Source of the DNA: Bacillus benzoevorans
Lineage (GTDB): Bacteria > Bacillota > Bacilli > Bacillales > Cytobacillaceae
Assembly: GCF_014207535.1 (NCBI RefSeq)
Contig: NZ_JACHGK010000007.1
Coordinates: 124,001 to 188,000, forward strand
Reading direction: 5' to 3'
Length of the DNA stretch: 64,000 nt
Below the pieces are notes generated by a model. It was given only the letters and a program-made list of their open reading frames with translations. It had not been told where the DNA came from and searched no databases. A program made the position numbers and the translations under genes. Within the stretch, counting starts at the first letter, position 1, and each line of letters begins with the position of its first letter. Shown piece by piece: positions 43,174 to 52,640 of this stretch.

Positions 43174-43698
43174 ATGATCTATCCATATAAGGGGAAAATC
43201 CCCAAAATTTCTGACACCGCATTTATTGCCGATTATGTCACCATCACAGGTGATGTAGAAATTGGCGATGAATCCAGCATTTGGTTCAATACTGTTATCC
43301 GCGGTGACGTTGCACCAACAATTATCGGAAAAAGAGTCAATATTCAGGATAACTCTGTATTACATCAAAGCCCCAATAACCCGCTTATTCTTGAAGACGA
43401 TGTAACGGTGGGCCATCAAGTGATTCTGCACAGCTGTATTTTGCGAAAAAAGGCATTTATTGGCATGGGCTCAACCATACTAGACAGCGCTGAAATTGGT
43501 GAAGGAGCATTTATCGGTGCAGGCAGTCTTGTCCCTAAAGGGAAGAAAATCCCGCCAAATACGCTTGCATTTGGCAGACCTGTAAAAGTAATCCGTGAAT
43601 TAGGACCGGAAGATCTTGCCGATATGGAACGAGTTAGACGGGAATATGTCGAGAAAGGCCAGTACTACCGGGCACTGCAGCAAAATCAAAATCAGTAA
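43174..43698 (+). CDS. ytoA: YtoA, gamma-carbonic-anhydrase/hexapeptide-repeat protein
   Basis: 174 residues, a left-handed beta-helix with isoleucine-patch hexapeptides: ITGDVEIGDESSIWFNTVIRGD, VNIQDNSVLHQ, VTVGHQVILHSC, AFIGMGSTILDSAEIGEGA. Metal-binding histidines of the CamH type are visible in LHQ, GHQV and LHS. The start is ATG 43174 with AAAGGAG 9 bases upstream; the long upstream frame lies antisense to ytpA. Confidence 0.92.
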   Translation: MIYPYKGKIPKISDTAFIADYVTITGDVEIGDESSIWFNTVIRGDVAPTIIGKRVNIQDNSVLHQSPNNPLILEDDVTVGHQVILHSCILRKKAFIGMGSTILDSAEIGEGAFIGAGSLVPKGKKIPPNTLAFGRPVKVIRELGPEDLADMERVRREYVEKGQYYRALQQNQNQ

Positions 43699-43793
43699 CC
43701 AGCACTTTACCATTTATCACCACATTAAAAAACCGCGATTTCATCCGATAATAATCCCATAAGGATTTTGATTATTGATTTAGGGTGAAGCAC

Positions 43794-44699
43794 ATGAATT
43801 TACTATATATGGTTATTCTCCTCCTGTTTTGTATTTTGATACTGCTTATCGCTAAATTTGTAACGGGTAAAAGGCTTGTTTCATCGATAATCGTTTTCGT
43901 TTTTAGTGTTTCCATGATCACGGCAGGTATTTTGCTTGATACATTAAAGCAGGAAAATGCTGTCAATGCTATGACCCGCTTTAAAAATCTGCTGCAAACA
44001 CCGATAGCCAAAACGAATGCTTTTATCGAGGAAAATTTTATCTTAGACTTGATTGAAGTAAAAGACAGCGTACTCCTCGATGCACCTGTCATCAATCAGA
44101 AACCGGAATTGCCGCGCGGCTGTGAAGTGACAAGCCTGGCGATGATGCTCCAGTATGCAGGTATTCATGCGGATAAAATGATGCTGGCTGAGCAAATCAA
44201 ACGAGATCCAACGGCCTATCGCAAAGAACATGGAATCGTCTATTTCGGTCACCCGAATAACGGCTTTGTCGGGGATATGTATTCGTATCAAAACCCGGGA
44301 CTGGGTGTGTATCATCGTCCCATTGCAGAATTGGCGGAAAAGTATTTACCCGGCTCGATCCACGACTTTACAGGCTCAGACTTTGAGGAGATTAAAAAAC
44401 ATCTTTCAGACGGGCGCCCGGTTTGGGTCATTACAAATACAGCGTACAGGCATCTTGAGCCAAATTATTTTCAAACATGGCAGACACCAAATGGACCAAT
44501 AGATATTACCTACAAAGAGCATTCAGTCCTTATAACCGGATATGATGCAAATTACGTCTATTTTAACGATCCTTTAACAGGTGCGAAAAATAAAAAAGCA
44601 CCCATAAAAGATTTTGAAGAATCCTGGGTGCAAATGGGAAAACAGGCAATCACCTATCTTCCCGATTATCCTCTTGCAGACAATGCTTCAGAGGTCTGA
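43794..44699 (+). CDS. Membrane-anchored C39-like peptidase
   Basis: 301 residues. Two N-terminal hydrophobic segments (about 4-22 and 29-48) anchor a C39_2-type papain-like domain: LPRGCEVTSLAMML (catalytic C110), KEHSVLITGYD (H243) and VYFNDPLTG (D259). It is predicted to act outside the membrane on peptide or wall substrates and resembles the YvpB-like group. AGGGTGA is 6 bases before ATG 43794. Its last 34 bases overlap the 3' end of asnB on the other strand. Confidence 0.88.
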   Translation: MNLLYMVILLLFCILILLIAKFVTGKRLVSSIIVFVFSVSMITAGILLDTLKQENAVNAMTRFKNLLQTPIAKTNAFIEENFILDLIEVKDSVLLDAPVINQKPELPRGCEVTSLAMMLQYAGIHADKMMLAEQIKRDPTAYRKEHGIVYFGHPNNGFVGDMYSYQNPGLGVYHRPIAELAEKYLPGSIHDFTGSDFEEIKKHLSDGRPVWVITNTAYRHLEPNYFQTWQTPNGPIDITYKEHSVLITGYDANYVYFNDPLTGAKNKKAPIKDFEESWVQMGKQAITYLPDYPLADNASEV

Positions 44700-46570
44700 A
44701 CATAGTCCGCTTCAAAGTTATAGACTTTTTCAACATAAATTTGGTGCCAGACCATAAACATCAGGACTGTCCAAATTTTACGGCTGTTGTCTGCCTTGCC
44801 CTGGCAATGGGCATCAAGAAGCTTTAACACATAATCTTTATTAATTAAATGATCCGTGCTGCTTTCGCGGATTATTTTTTTTGCCCAATCGTTCATTTCG
44901 TCCTTAAGCCAATGTCGAATCGGTACAGGGAAGCCTAATTTTTTCCGATTTAACACATGGTCAGGGACAATCCCTTCTGCTGCTTTACGCAGCACGTATT
45001 TTGTTGTGCCGTTTGCTGTTTTTAACGACGTTGGGATTTGCGATGCCACTTTAAATACCTCTTTATCAAGAAACGGAACCCGAAGCTCCAACGAATGAGC
45101 CATTGTGACTCTGTCTGCTTTTAATAAGATATCGCCGCGCATCCATGTATGAATATCAATATACTGCATCCGATCTACCGGATCAAACCCGCGGCTCTCT
45201 TCATATAGTGGTCTCGTAATATCGGTATAATTCAAATCGTTTCTGTAGACATTTAATAACTGACGTTTTTCTGCTTCGGTAAACATTTTCGCATTCCCAA
45301 TATACCGTTCTTCCATTGGGGTTACTCCTCGTTCAATGAAGCTTTTTCCTTTCATACCCTCAGGCATCAATGCAGCAATCCATTTGAGGAAAACTTTGCC
45401 AAATTGTGGCATCTTGTTAAAGACTTCAAGCGACTGCGGCTCACGATAGATATTATACCCGCCGAATAATTCATCGGCTCCCTCACCGGACAACACAACG
45501 GTAACGTGCTTTCGTGCTTCGCGGGCAACAAAATAAAGCGGTACACAAGCCGGATCAGCTAATGGGTCGTCCATATGCCACATAATTTTTGGCACTTCAT
45601 TCATATATTCTTCAGGAGAAATAATATAGCTGATATTATCTACACCAAGCTTTTCAGCTGTTTCCTTCGCCACATCAATTTCACTGAAGCCATTATGATC
45701 AAAGCCAACAGAAAACGTCTTAATCGCAGGATGAAATTCCTTAGCAATCGACGCAATGATCGATGAATCAATGCCGCCTGAGAGGAAAGACCCCACCGGT
45801 ACATCGCTGCGCATATGCACTTTAACCGAATCAAATAGAACATCTTTTATTTCTTTGACAAAATCTGCTTCTGATTTCTGTACCGGATGGAAATGAGCCT
45901 TCCAATAACGCTTAATTTCCAGCGGCGAGCCAATTTTTTTTGTAAAATAATGCCCCGGTTCTAATTTATGAATTCCCTCGGTTAACGTTTCAGGTTCCGG
46001 AACAAATTGGTAAGTTAAATAATGCTGTAATGATTCGTAATTTAATACTTCATTTTTTAATGCCAATAAAATACTCTTTTTCTCGGAAGCAAAATAAGTT
46101 TGCTCCTCACTCTCGCAATAGAAAAATGGCTTAATGCCGAAAGGATCCCTTGCACCGTACAGCGTCTGCTCCTGTTTGTCCCAAATGACAAAGGCAAACA
46201 TGCCGCGCAATCGCTCAACCGCTTTTTCCTTCACATGACTGTATAGAGCAATAATAACCTCGGTATCTGAACTGGTTGCAAAACTTAAGCCTTCTTTGAG
46301 AAGTTCTTCACGCAATTCCACATAGTTATACACTTCACCATTAAAAATAATCCAATAACGCTCATTTTCATAGGTTAATGGCTGATGTCCGCTCTCAATA
46401 TCAATAATACTCAAGCGGCGGAAGCCAAATTGGATATGTTCATCGGTGTAATAGCCTTCATCATCAGGTCCCCGATGGGTAATCAGGTTATTCATATTTT
46501 TGAAAAGCTGTTTATCGGTTTCTTGAAAGATTTGTGCTTTTTCATGTACACAACCAATAAAACCACACAT
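44666..46570 (-). CDS. asnB: Asparagine synthetase (glutamine-hydrolysing)
   Basis: 634 residues. Class II glutamine amidotransferase with the nucleophile Cys2 (MCGFIGC), RGPDDEG and FNGEVYNY; synthetase domain with the PP-loop SGGIDSS near residue 263 and SGEGADELFGGY. It makes asparagine from aspartate, glutamine and ATP. ATG 46570 must be the start because the cysteine has to be residue 2 after Met removal; TAAGGAGTG lies about 10 bases upstream. Matches B. subtilis AsnB beside metK. Confidence 0.95.
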   Translation of the reverse strand: MCGFIGCVHEKAQIFQETDKQLFKNMNNLITHRGPDDEGYYTDEHIQFGFRRLSIIDIESGHQPLTYENERYWIIFNGEVYNYVELREELLKEGLSFATSSDTEVIIALYSHVKEKAVERLRGMFAFVIWDKQEQTLYGARDPFGIKPFFYCESEEQTYFASEKKSILLALKNEVLNYESLQHYLTYQFVPEPETLTEGIHKLEPGHYFTKKIGSPLEIKRYWKAHFHPVQKSEADFVKEIKDVLFDSVKVHMRSDVPVGSFLSGGIDSSIIASIAKEFHPAIKTFSVGFDHNGFSEIDVAKETAEKLGVDNISYIISPEEYMNEVPKIMWHMDDPLADPACVPLYFVAREARKHVTVVLSGEGADELFGGYNIYREPQSLEVFNKMPQFGKVFLKWIAALMPEGMKGKSFIERGVTPMEERYIGNAKMFTEAEKRQLLNVYRNDLNYTDITRPLYEESRGFDPVDRMQYIDIHTWMRGDILLKADRVTMAHSLELRVPFLDKEVFKVASQIPTSLKTANGTTKYVLRKAAEGIVPDHVLNRKKLGFPVPIRHWLKDEMNDWAKKIIRESSTDHLINKDYVLKLLDAHCQGKADNSRKIWTVLMFMVWHQIYVEKVYNFEADYVQTSEALSARG

Positions 46571-46633
46571 TATGTACGTCACTCCTTAATAAAGCTTACA
46601 CCCCTGATGGGTACTAAAGCCTGAATTTATCTA

Positions 46634-46773
46634 ATCAAATGCGCCTTGGCGTATTTGCGCCCGATTTTTTTCTCACTCAAAGCGCCACGTCCTTATGTCT
46701 AGCCTGACTAGGACGTCCTGTCCGTCGTCGAGCTCGCTCGAAAAAATTCCTTTAAAAAATCGAGGCATCCGCC
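46634..46773. repeat. Dispersed intergenic repeat, long copy
   Basis: Shares ATCAAATGCGCC at its left edge and GCTCGCTCGAAAAA-TTCCTTT-AAAAAT at its right edge (26 of 29 bases) with 58208-58270. The middle (about 85 bp) contains GC-rich inverted repeats such as CGTCCT ... AGGACG and is missing in the other copy. The 470-bp gap 46571-47040 otherwise shows no gene. Confidence 0.65.
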
Positions 46774-47002
46774 GGAGGCTTTACCTTTATTCAGCCAGGG
46801 TTTGACCTCATTGAATGCACAACTCATATACATCCATCTCGACGCTTACAGAACTGTAGACTTCTGCTGAATAAAGTAAAAAAACATACTCTCTTATACT
46901 ACCACTAATTTTTTTATAATGGCATGCTGGAAATAAAAAATCAATGTGAAAACATCATATTCTTTGTAAGAAGTGAATATGGGTGGAAGAGAGGCGAAAA
47001 AA

Positions 47003-47027
47003 GGGGTGCATTCACCGATGCATCCCC
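47003..47027 (-). terminator. Terminator of metK
   Basis: Stem GGGGATGCAT / ATGCACCCC with a 6-base loop followed by TTTTTT on the minus strand, 17-40 bases after the metK stop. Confidence 0.75.
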
Positions 47028-47043
47028 ATTTTATTCTTTGTTA

Positions 47044-48249
47044 TTATTTACCTTGTGCCAGCTGTTTTAACAATTCAGCCTTATCTGTACGTTCCCACGG
47101 AAGATCCACATCTGTACGGCCAAAATGTCCGTATGCCGCCGTTTGTTTATAAATCGGACGGCGAAGATCCAGCATCCGGATAATTCCTGCTGGGCGAAGA
47201 TCGAAGTGTTGGCTTACAAGGTTCACCAGTACATCTTCCTCTACTTGTCCCGTTCCAAATGTATCAATCGAAATCGAAACAGGCCGCGCAACTCCGATGG
47301 CATATGCCAGCTGGACTTCTACTTTATCAGCTAATCCGGCAGCAACAATATTTTTCGCTACATATCGAGCAGCATAGGCAGCAGAACGGTCCACTTTCGT
47401 TGGATCTTTACCGGAGAATGCACCACCGCCGTGACGAGCATAGCCGCCATAAGTATCAACGATAATTTTACGGCCTGTTAATCCGGCATCCCCCTGAGGT
47501 CCGCCAATGACAAAACGCCCGGTTGGATTAATAAAATATTTTGTTTGCTCATCAAGAAGTTCCTGAGGCACTATTGGCGCGATCACAAATTCCTTTAAAT
47601 CACTTTTAATTTGTTCCAGCGTAATTTCAGGATGATGCTGAGTAGAGATGACAATCGTATCAACACGAACAGGTTTGTTATTTTCATCGTATTCTACTGT
47701 TACCTGTGTTTTACCATCAGGACGGAGATATGGGATAATCTCCTGTTTTCGAACATCAGCTAAGCGGCGCGCTAGATTGTGAGCTAAGGAAATCGGAAGC
47801 GGCATTAATTCTTTTGTTTCATTGGACGCAAAACCAAACATTAATCCTTGATCTCCTGCTCCGATAGCATCGATTTCTTCCTCTGACATGCTTCCTTCAC
47901 GCGCTTCTAATGCTTTGTCAACGCCCATCGCAATATCTGGAGATTGTTCATCAATAGAAGTCAAAACGGCACATGTTTTATAATCAAAGCCATATTTTGC
48001 TCTTACGTAACCAATTTCTTTAATCGTTCCGCGTACGATTTTCGGAATATCGACATAAGTAGAAGTTGAAATTTCACCAGTTACTAACACTAAGCCAGTA
48101 TTAACTGATGTTTCTGCAGCAACACGAGCATTAGGATCCTGTGCCAGAATGGCGTCTAAAATAGCATCAGAAATCTGGTCACAAATTTTATCCGGATGGC
48201 CTTCTGTAACAGATTCAGAAGTAAACAAACGATGTTTTTTTGTTGACAA
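47044..48249 (-). CDS. metK: S-adenosylmethionine synthetase
   Basis: 401 residues. MAT signatures: FTSESVTEGHPDKICDQISDAILDA at the N-terminus, GAGDQGLMFG and GGGAFSGKDPTKVDRSAAY. It forms SAM from methionine and ATP. TTG 48249 (MSTKKHRLF) is chosen because AAGGAGGAG lies 6-9 bases upstream; the ATG further upstream at 48291 would run through that site. Controlled by the SAM-I riboswitch. Confidence 0.96.
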   Translation of the reverse strand: MSTKKHRLFTSESVTEGHPDKICDQISDAILDAILAQDPNARVAAETSVNTGLVLVTGEISTSTYVDIPKIVRGTIKEIGYVRAKYGFDYKTCAVLTSIDEQSPDIAMGVDKALEAREGSMSEEEIDAIGAGDQGLMFGFASNETKELMPLPISLAHNLARRLADVRKQEIIPYLRPDGKTQVTVEYDENNKPVRVDTIVISTQHHPEITLEQIKSDLKEFVIAPIVPQELLDEQTKYFINPTGRFVIGGPQGDAGLTGRKIIVDTYGGYARHGGGAFSGKDPTKVDRSAAYAARYVAKNIVAAGLADKVEVQLAYAIGVARPVSISIDTFGTGQVEEDVLVNLVSQHFDLRPAGIIRMLDLRRPIYKQTAAYGHFGRTDVDLPWERTDKAELLKQLAQGK

Positions 48250-48534
48250 TCTTTTTCTCCTCCTTGAAAAGGGAAAGCTTGTTCCATTCATATTCCTTTT
48301 CCTCTATGATGAAATGAATGAACTTTCCAGCCTTTTACTAGTATATACGTTAATGATTTGGAGGTGCTTCAAATATGTTTAAAGAACCCCTATTGATACG
48401 GAACTCATTCCCTAAGTAGTATGGAAAAATAAGCGGGTTTTATCCTTTGTAAACATGGACATCATAGCTTTTTAAATAAATCCCTTTATCATGTTTCATG
48501 CATCGAAAGCCGATCTTAGCCTTATGGCAAAATA

Positions 48535-48802
48535 AAAAACCTTTCCATCATGTGAAAAGGTTGAAAGCAATCGATTCGCACTTTTCACTCTTATCGTTCA
48601 AGGAATGATGTCCTTGCCTCAGTTAAGCACCTTTTCTTTGAAGAACGACAATGGCTCGACTCGCTGTTTATATAACAGGCTTTTTCAGTAGTTTCTTAGA
48701 AAAAACCTAAAGCAGCAAGATGATTTTGCCAGGGCGTAATTCTTTAAGCAGGTTGCTGGGTTTCATAGGGTCTGTCCCTCCACCAGCTCGGGATAAGAGA
48801 GT
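48535..48802 (-). promoter_or_regulatory. SAM-I (S-box) riboswitch of metK
   Basis: Minus strand: P1 CTCTTATC (5') pairs with GATAAGAG (48586-48595 region); the conserved core GGTGGAGGGAC, CCCTATGAAACCCAGCAACC and later GGTGCTTAACT-type segment are all present. The P3 arm between CAGCAACC and GGTGC is about 119 nt long, unusually large. A terminator (stem AACCTTTTC / GGAAAGGTT, T-run; 48535-48562) ends the element. SAM binding should stop transcription before metK. About 285 bases of untranslated leader follow the terminator. Confidence 0.93.
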
Positions 48803-48941
48803 ATCCGTTCAAATTAAAATCTTACCGTACAAATATGAATAAAGTCAATCCTTTTACCTTTTCCTATTATATTATTAAATTATTCAAACCATTTCCTTAT
48901 TTTTATTTCTTTAGAAAAAATAAATATTTTTTATTTAATAG

Positions 48942-48971
48942 TGTGATTAATTAGATGTATTGTGTTATACT
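48942..48971 (+). promoter_or_regulatory. pckA promoter with CcpN-like operator
   Basis: The -10 hexamer TATACT at 48966-48971 overlaps TGTGTTATACT (48961-48971), which fits the CcpN consensus TRTGHYATAYW reported for B. subtilis gapB/pckA. A poor -35 (TGTGAT, 48942-48947) lies 18 bp upstream. This predicts repression of gluconeogenesis under glycolytic conditions. Confidence 0.5.
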
Positions 48972-49027
48972 TTTTAAAAAATGTTTTACAACTCAAATAT
49001 TTTGAATAAAAGGAAGGTACTCATCGG

Positions 49028-50614
49028 ATGAATTCTGTAAGTAAGACGAATGAAGTGAACGAATTACTTAAGGGCAGTAATGTTTTGAATCAGCTATCTG
49101 TTTCTCAGCTTGTGGAAAAAGTCATTGAAAGAAACGAAGGTGTTTTAACATCTACTGGTGCTGTTCGTGCGACAACAGGTAAATATACAGGCCGCTCTCC
49201 GAAAGATAAATATATTGTAGAGGAAGAATCTGTAAAGGATAAAATTGATTGGGGTGCAGTAAATCAGCCAATTTCTGAACAGATTTTTGCAAACCTTTTG
49301 AATAAAGTATTAGATTTTCTTAAAGCGAAAGAAGAAGTATTTGTTTTCAGAGGTTTTGCCGGTGCTGATACAAAATACCGTTTACCGATCCAGGTAATCA
49401 ATGAATATGCATGGCATAATTTATTCGCTCATCAATTATTTATTCGTCCAACTCAGGAAGAGTTAGCTAGTCACGAAGCTGGTTTCACCATCATTTCTGC
49501 ACCAAACTTTAAAGCAGATCCTGCGATTGATGGAACGACATCAGAAACATTTATCATTATATCTTTTGAAAAACGAATTGTATTAATAGGCGGAACTGAA
49601 TATGCAGGTGAAATTAAAAAATCTGTATTCTCTCTTATGAATTATCTGCTCCCTGAAAGCGGTATCTTGTCTATGCATTGTTCCGCAAACGTTGGCCGTG
49701 AAGGAGATGTTGCCCTTTTCTTCGGTTTATCAGGTACAGGAAAAACAACCCTATCTGCAGACCCTAACCGCCGTTTAATCGGGGACGATGAACACGGATG
49801 GTCTAACAATGGCGTATTTAACATTGAAGGCGGCTGCTACGCAAAATGTATCAACCTATCCCGTGAAAAAGAACCGCAAATCTTTGATGCTATCCGTTTC
49901 GGTTCAGTATTAGAAAATGTTATTCTCGATAATGATTCACGGATTGCAGATTATGATGATGGTTCATTAACTGAAAATACCCGTGCGGCATACCCGCTTC
50001 AAGCCATTGATAATATTGTGGATCCAAGCGTTGCCGGTCATCCGCAAGCTATTGTTTTCCTAACTGCTGATGCATCCGGGGTATTGCCTCCGATCGCTAA
50101 ACTTTCAAAAGAACAGGCTATGTACCACTTCTTAAGCGGTTATACATCAAAGTTAGCCGGAACAGAACGCGGGGTTACAACTCCTGAAGCAACTTTCTCT
50201 ACATGCTTCGGTTCACCGTTCTTACCGCTTCCTGCTACACGATATGCTGCTATGCTCGGTGAAAAAATCAGTCAGCATAATGCAAGTGTATTCCTTGTCA
50301 ACACAGGTTGGACCGGCGGAGAATACGGAGTCGGCAGCCGGATGAAACTAAGCTATACCCGTTCCATGGTGCACGCGGCATTAGATGGAGAACTAAATAA
50401 CATAGAAACGAAAAAAGATGAAGTGTTTGGTCTTGATATTCCTTTACATGTTCCCGGTGTTCCTGATCACGTTCTTCAGCCAAATCAAACATGGGAAAAT
50501 CAAGAAGAATACTATGCGAAAGCAAAAGAACTGGCCAATAAATTCCGTGAAAACTTTAATAAATTCAAAAATGTGGCACCTGAAATTATTGAAAAGGGCG
50601 GCCCTGTTGCTTAA
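49028..50614 (+). CDS. pckA: Phosphoenolpyruvate carboxykinase (ATP)
   Basis: 528 residues. TGKYTGRSPKDKYIV, MHCSANVG, kinase-1a loop GLSGTGKTT (residues 233-241), DDEHGW metal/oxaloacetate site and FGSVLENVILD. It turns oxaloacetate into PEP, the first committed step of gluconeogenesis. AAAGGAAGGTACTCATCGG lies before the ATG. Divergent from metK, as in B. subtilis. Confidence 0.97.
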   Translation: MNSVSKTNEVNELLKGSNVLNQLSVSQLVEKVIERNEGVLTSTGAVRATTGKYTGRSPKDKYIVEEESVKDKIDWGAVNQPISEQIFANLLNKVLDFLKAKEEVFVFRGFAGADTKYRLPIQVINEYAWHNLFAHQLFIRPTQEELASHEAGFTIISAPNFKADPAIDGTTSETFIIISFEKRIVLIGGTEYAGEIKKSVFSLMNYLLPESGILSMHCSANVGREGDVALFFGLSGTGKTTLSADPNRRLIGDDEHGWSNNGVFNIEGGCYAKCINLSREKEPQIFDAIRFGSVLENVILDNDSRIADYDDGSLTENTRAAYPLQAIDNIVDPSVAGHPQAIVFLTADASGVLPPIAKLSKEQAMYHFLSGYTSKLAGTERGVTTPEATFSTCFGSPFLPLPATRYAAMLGEKISQHNASVFLVNTGWTGGEYGVGSRMKLSYTRSMVHAALDGELNNIETKKDEVFGLDIPLHVPGVPDHVLQPNQTWENQEEYYAKAKELANKFRENFNKFKNVAPEIIEKGGPVA

Positions 50615-50652
50615 TTAAATACTAGACTGTTAGCTTAATGGTTTGATAGATT

Positions 50653-50684
50653 AAAAGAAATCGGATGCATATCCGATTTCTTTT
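50653..50684 (+). terminator. Terminator of pckA
   Basis: Perfect 14-bp stem AAAAGAAATCGGAT / ATCCGATTTCTTTT with loop GCAT, followed by TT and GTAT. Confidence 0.85.
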
Positions 50685-50773
50685 TTGTATGATTGAACTT
50701 TGCCATAACAATAATTATCAGATTTATTTTAATTTTACAATAATAATTGTGAAACTGCAAACAAACTACCTTA

Positions 50774-51661
50774 TCAGTGCATAAAATACATATTCTCCAT
50801 AGCTGTCTTTAAATAATCAATAAATAAATGAACTTCGTTTGTTACAGCTTTTGTGATGATATATGTGGAAGACGTCGGAAGATTTATATTCTCCGTTTCG
50901 ATCTTCCGCAATCTTTTCTGATTCAGTTCATCCCTGACCATGGTATAGGGTAAGCAGGAAACCCCCAGTCCCTGTTCAATAAACCGCTTCGTTACTTCTA
51001 TTTGATTGACCTTCATCGTGCGGACTGCCGGGTAAGATCTTTTAATCTCATTCAATAACTGCTCCCAATAATCCGGATGGTTATGGGTGATTAATTTGTA
51101 TTTTTGCAAAACCGCCTTTTCATCATCCATATGATCTGTATCAGCGGGATAAGGTCCGGTAAAGATCACAGGCTCTTCGTGGATAATCTGGCAGTTAATA
51201 TTTGTCTGAATAGGCTTTATTCTTGTTAATCCTAAATGCGCTCGTCCTGCACTGAGTTCTTCCCCGATTTCATAAGAATTAAGAACATTAATAAGTACTT
51301 CAATAGACGGATGACAGTCCATAAAACCCCTTAGGATGGATGGCAGAATAGAGGAAGCAATCTGCGGAGCAGCGGCAATAATAAGTTTTCGCTCATAGCC
51401 TTGTTTCCATAATTCAAACTGTTCTAAACCCTGCTCATATTTCTCTATGATATCCTTTGCATAAGGAAGAAAATGGATTCCAGCTGAAGTTAAGGAAATA
51501 CTCTTTCCATTTCTGTCAAATAACTGAATATGCAGATGTTCTTCAAGCCTATGAATATGCTTCGTAATGGCCGGCTGTGTGAGAAACAATTCTTCTGAGG
51601 CCTTGCGAAAATTTTCGTATTTAGCTGCAGTGATAAATGTTTTTAGCCATTTAATGTCCAT
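50774..51661 (-). CDS. LysR-family regulator, CitR-like
   Basis: 295 residues. N-terminal LysR winged helix (MDIKWLKTFITAAKYENFRK, LFLTQPAITKHIHRLEEHL) and an effector domain with THNHPDYWEQLL and RTMKVNQIEVTKRFIEQGLG. These blocks closely match B. subtilis CitR, the repressor of the citrate synthase gene citA; no citA is adjacent here. ATG 51661 has AGAAGGGA upstream. Divergent from a methyltransferase gene, which it may control. Confidence 0.88.
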   Translation of the reverse strand: MDIKWLKTFITAAKYENFRKASEELFLTQPAITKHIHRLEEHLHIQLFDRNGKSISLTSAGIHFLPYAKDIIEKYEQGLEQFELWKQGYERKLIIAAAPQIASSILPSILRGFMDCHPSIEVLINVLNSYEIGEELSAGRAHLGLTRIKPIQTNINCQIIHEEPVIFTGPYPADTDHMDDEKAVLQKYKLITHNHPDYWEQLLNEIKRSYPAVRTMKVNQIEVTKRFIEQGLGVSCLPYTMVRDELNQKRLRKIETENINLPTSSTYIITKAVTNEVHLFIDYLKTAMENMYFMH

Positions 51662-51673
51662 ATGGTTCCCTTC

Positions 51674-51692
51674 TAATAACACATCGTTATTA
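51674..51692. promoter_or_regulatory. Inverted repeat, candidate LysR operator
   Basis: TAATAAC-ACATC-GTTATTA, perfect 7-bp arms around 5 bases, located 12 bases upstream of the CitR-like gene in its intergenic region with the divergent methyltransferase. Fits a T-N11-A LysR site. Confidence 0.5.
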
Positions 51693-51798
51693 ATTTCCTT
51701 ATTTTTTGTTAATTTTCATTATCCATCTAAACGATTATACTCAAGTTAACAAAATTTTACAGTATTATAAATTATATAAAAAGGGAGAGAAAGCAGCG

Positions 51799-52575
51799 AT
51801 GGAAAAGATGAATAGCGCGAAAGACATTTGGAATGCCGGTTTATATGATGGGAAGCATTCTTTTGTATCGAAATACGGAAGTGGGATCATGGAATTATTA
51901 GCACCTCTTGAAGGCGAGAAAATCCTTGACCTTGGCTGCGGTACCGGGGATTTGGCAAAAAAACTGTTCGACCGTAAAATAGATGTAATCGGTGTTGATC
52001 AGTCAGAAAATATGATTCAACAAGCGAAGGAAAAATATCCTCATATCCCATTTAAGGTAGAGGATGCAGCAAAATTAAATTATCAAGGCGAATTTGATGC
52101 CGTATTCTCCAATGCAACCCTTCATTGGGTTAAACAAGCTCAAGAGGCTTTGCACAGCATTTATCATAGCCTAAAACAAGGCGGAAGATTTGTTGCCGAA
52201 TTTGGCGGGAAAGGAAATGTGCAAACCATTACCGATGCCATTATTGCTCATTTAAAAATAGCAGGAATCACTTACCAACAGGAACAATTCCCTTGGTACT
52301 ATCCAAGTATTGCCGAATATACTTCATTGATGGAAGAGGCTGGATTCCGGGTAACCTTTGCCCAGCATTTCGATCGTCCGACCCCATTGGATGGTGAGGA
52401 TGGATTAAGAAACTGGATTAAAATGTTTGGCAGCCAGCTGTTAAATAGGGTCGAGACCGACAAGCAGAATCGGATCATCCTGAATGTTGAGGAACAAGTA
52501 AGGGAAAAATTATATGCTGATGGCCGCTGGACAGCTGATTATAAAAGAATCCGTGTAATAGGAGTAAAAGAATAA
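51799..52575 (+). CDS. Class I SAM-dependent methyltransferase
   Basis: 258 residues. Motif I ILDLGCGTGDLAKKL, VIGVDQSENMIQQAKEKYP, FDAVFSNATLHWV (tam/trans-aconitate methyltransferase-like) and a C-terminal substrate-binding part. Small-molecule methyltransferase of unknown substrate. ATG 51799 follows AAAGGGAGAG; the longer frame has no support. It shares an intergenic region with the CitR-like regulator. Confidence 0.85.
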   Translation: MEKMNSAKDIWNAGLYDGKHSFVSKYGSGIMELLAPLEGEKILDLGCGTGDLAKKLFDRKIDVIGVDQSENMIQQAKEKYPHIPFKVEDAAKLNYQGEFDAVFSNATLHWVKQAQEALHSIYHSLKQGGRFVAEFGGKGNVQTITDAIIAHLKIAGITYQQEQFPWYYPSIAEYTSLMEEAGFRVTFAQHFDRPTPLDGEDGLRNWIKMFGSQLLNRVETDKQNRIILNVEEQVREKLYADGRWTADYKRIRVIGVKE

Positions 52576-52583
52576 TTGCCTGC

Positions 52584-52612
52584 CAAGGCCTCATAAAATC
52601 TTATGGGGCCTT
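52584..52612 (+). terminator. Hairpin after the methyltransferase gene
   Basis: AAGGCCTCATAA pairs with TTATGGGGCCTT (one mismatch) around AATC; a poor T-tail. It lies between convergent genes. Confidence 0.5.
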
Positions 52613-52640
52613 CATAACGTTCAATCATATAACAGCATGG

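Noticed and set aside
46983..47183. 66-codon plus-strand frame with hydrophobic N-terminus
   Set aside because: It is antisense to the end of metK and its terminator; no independent support.
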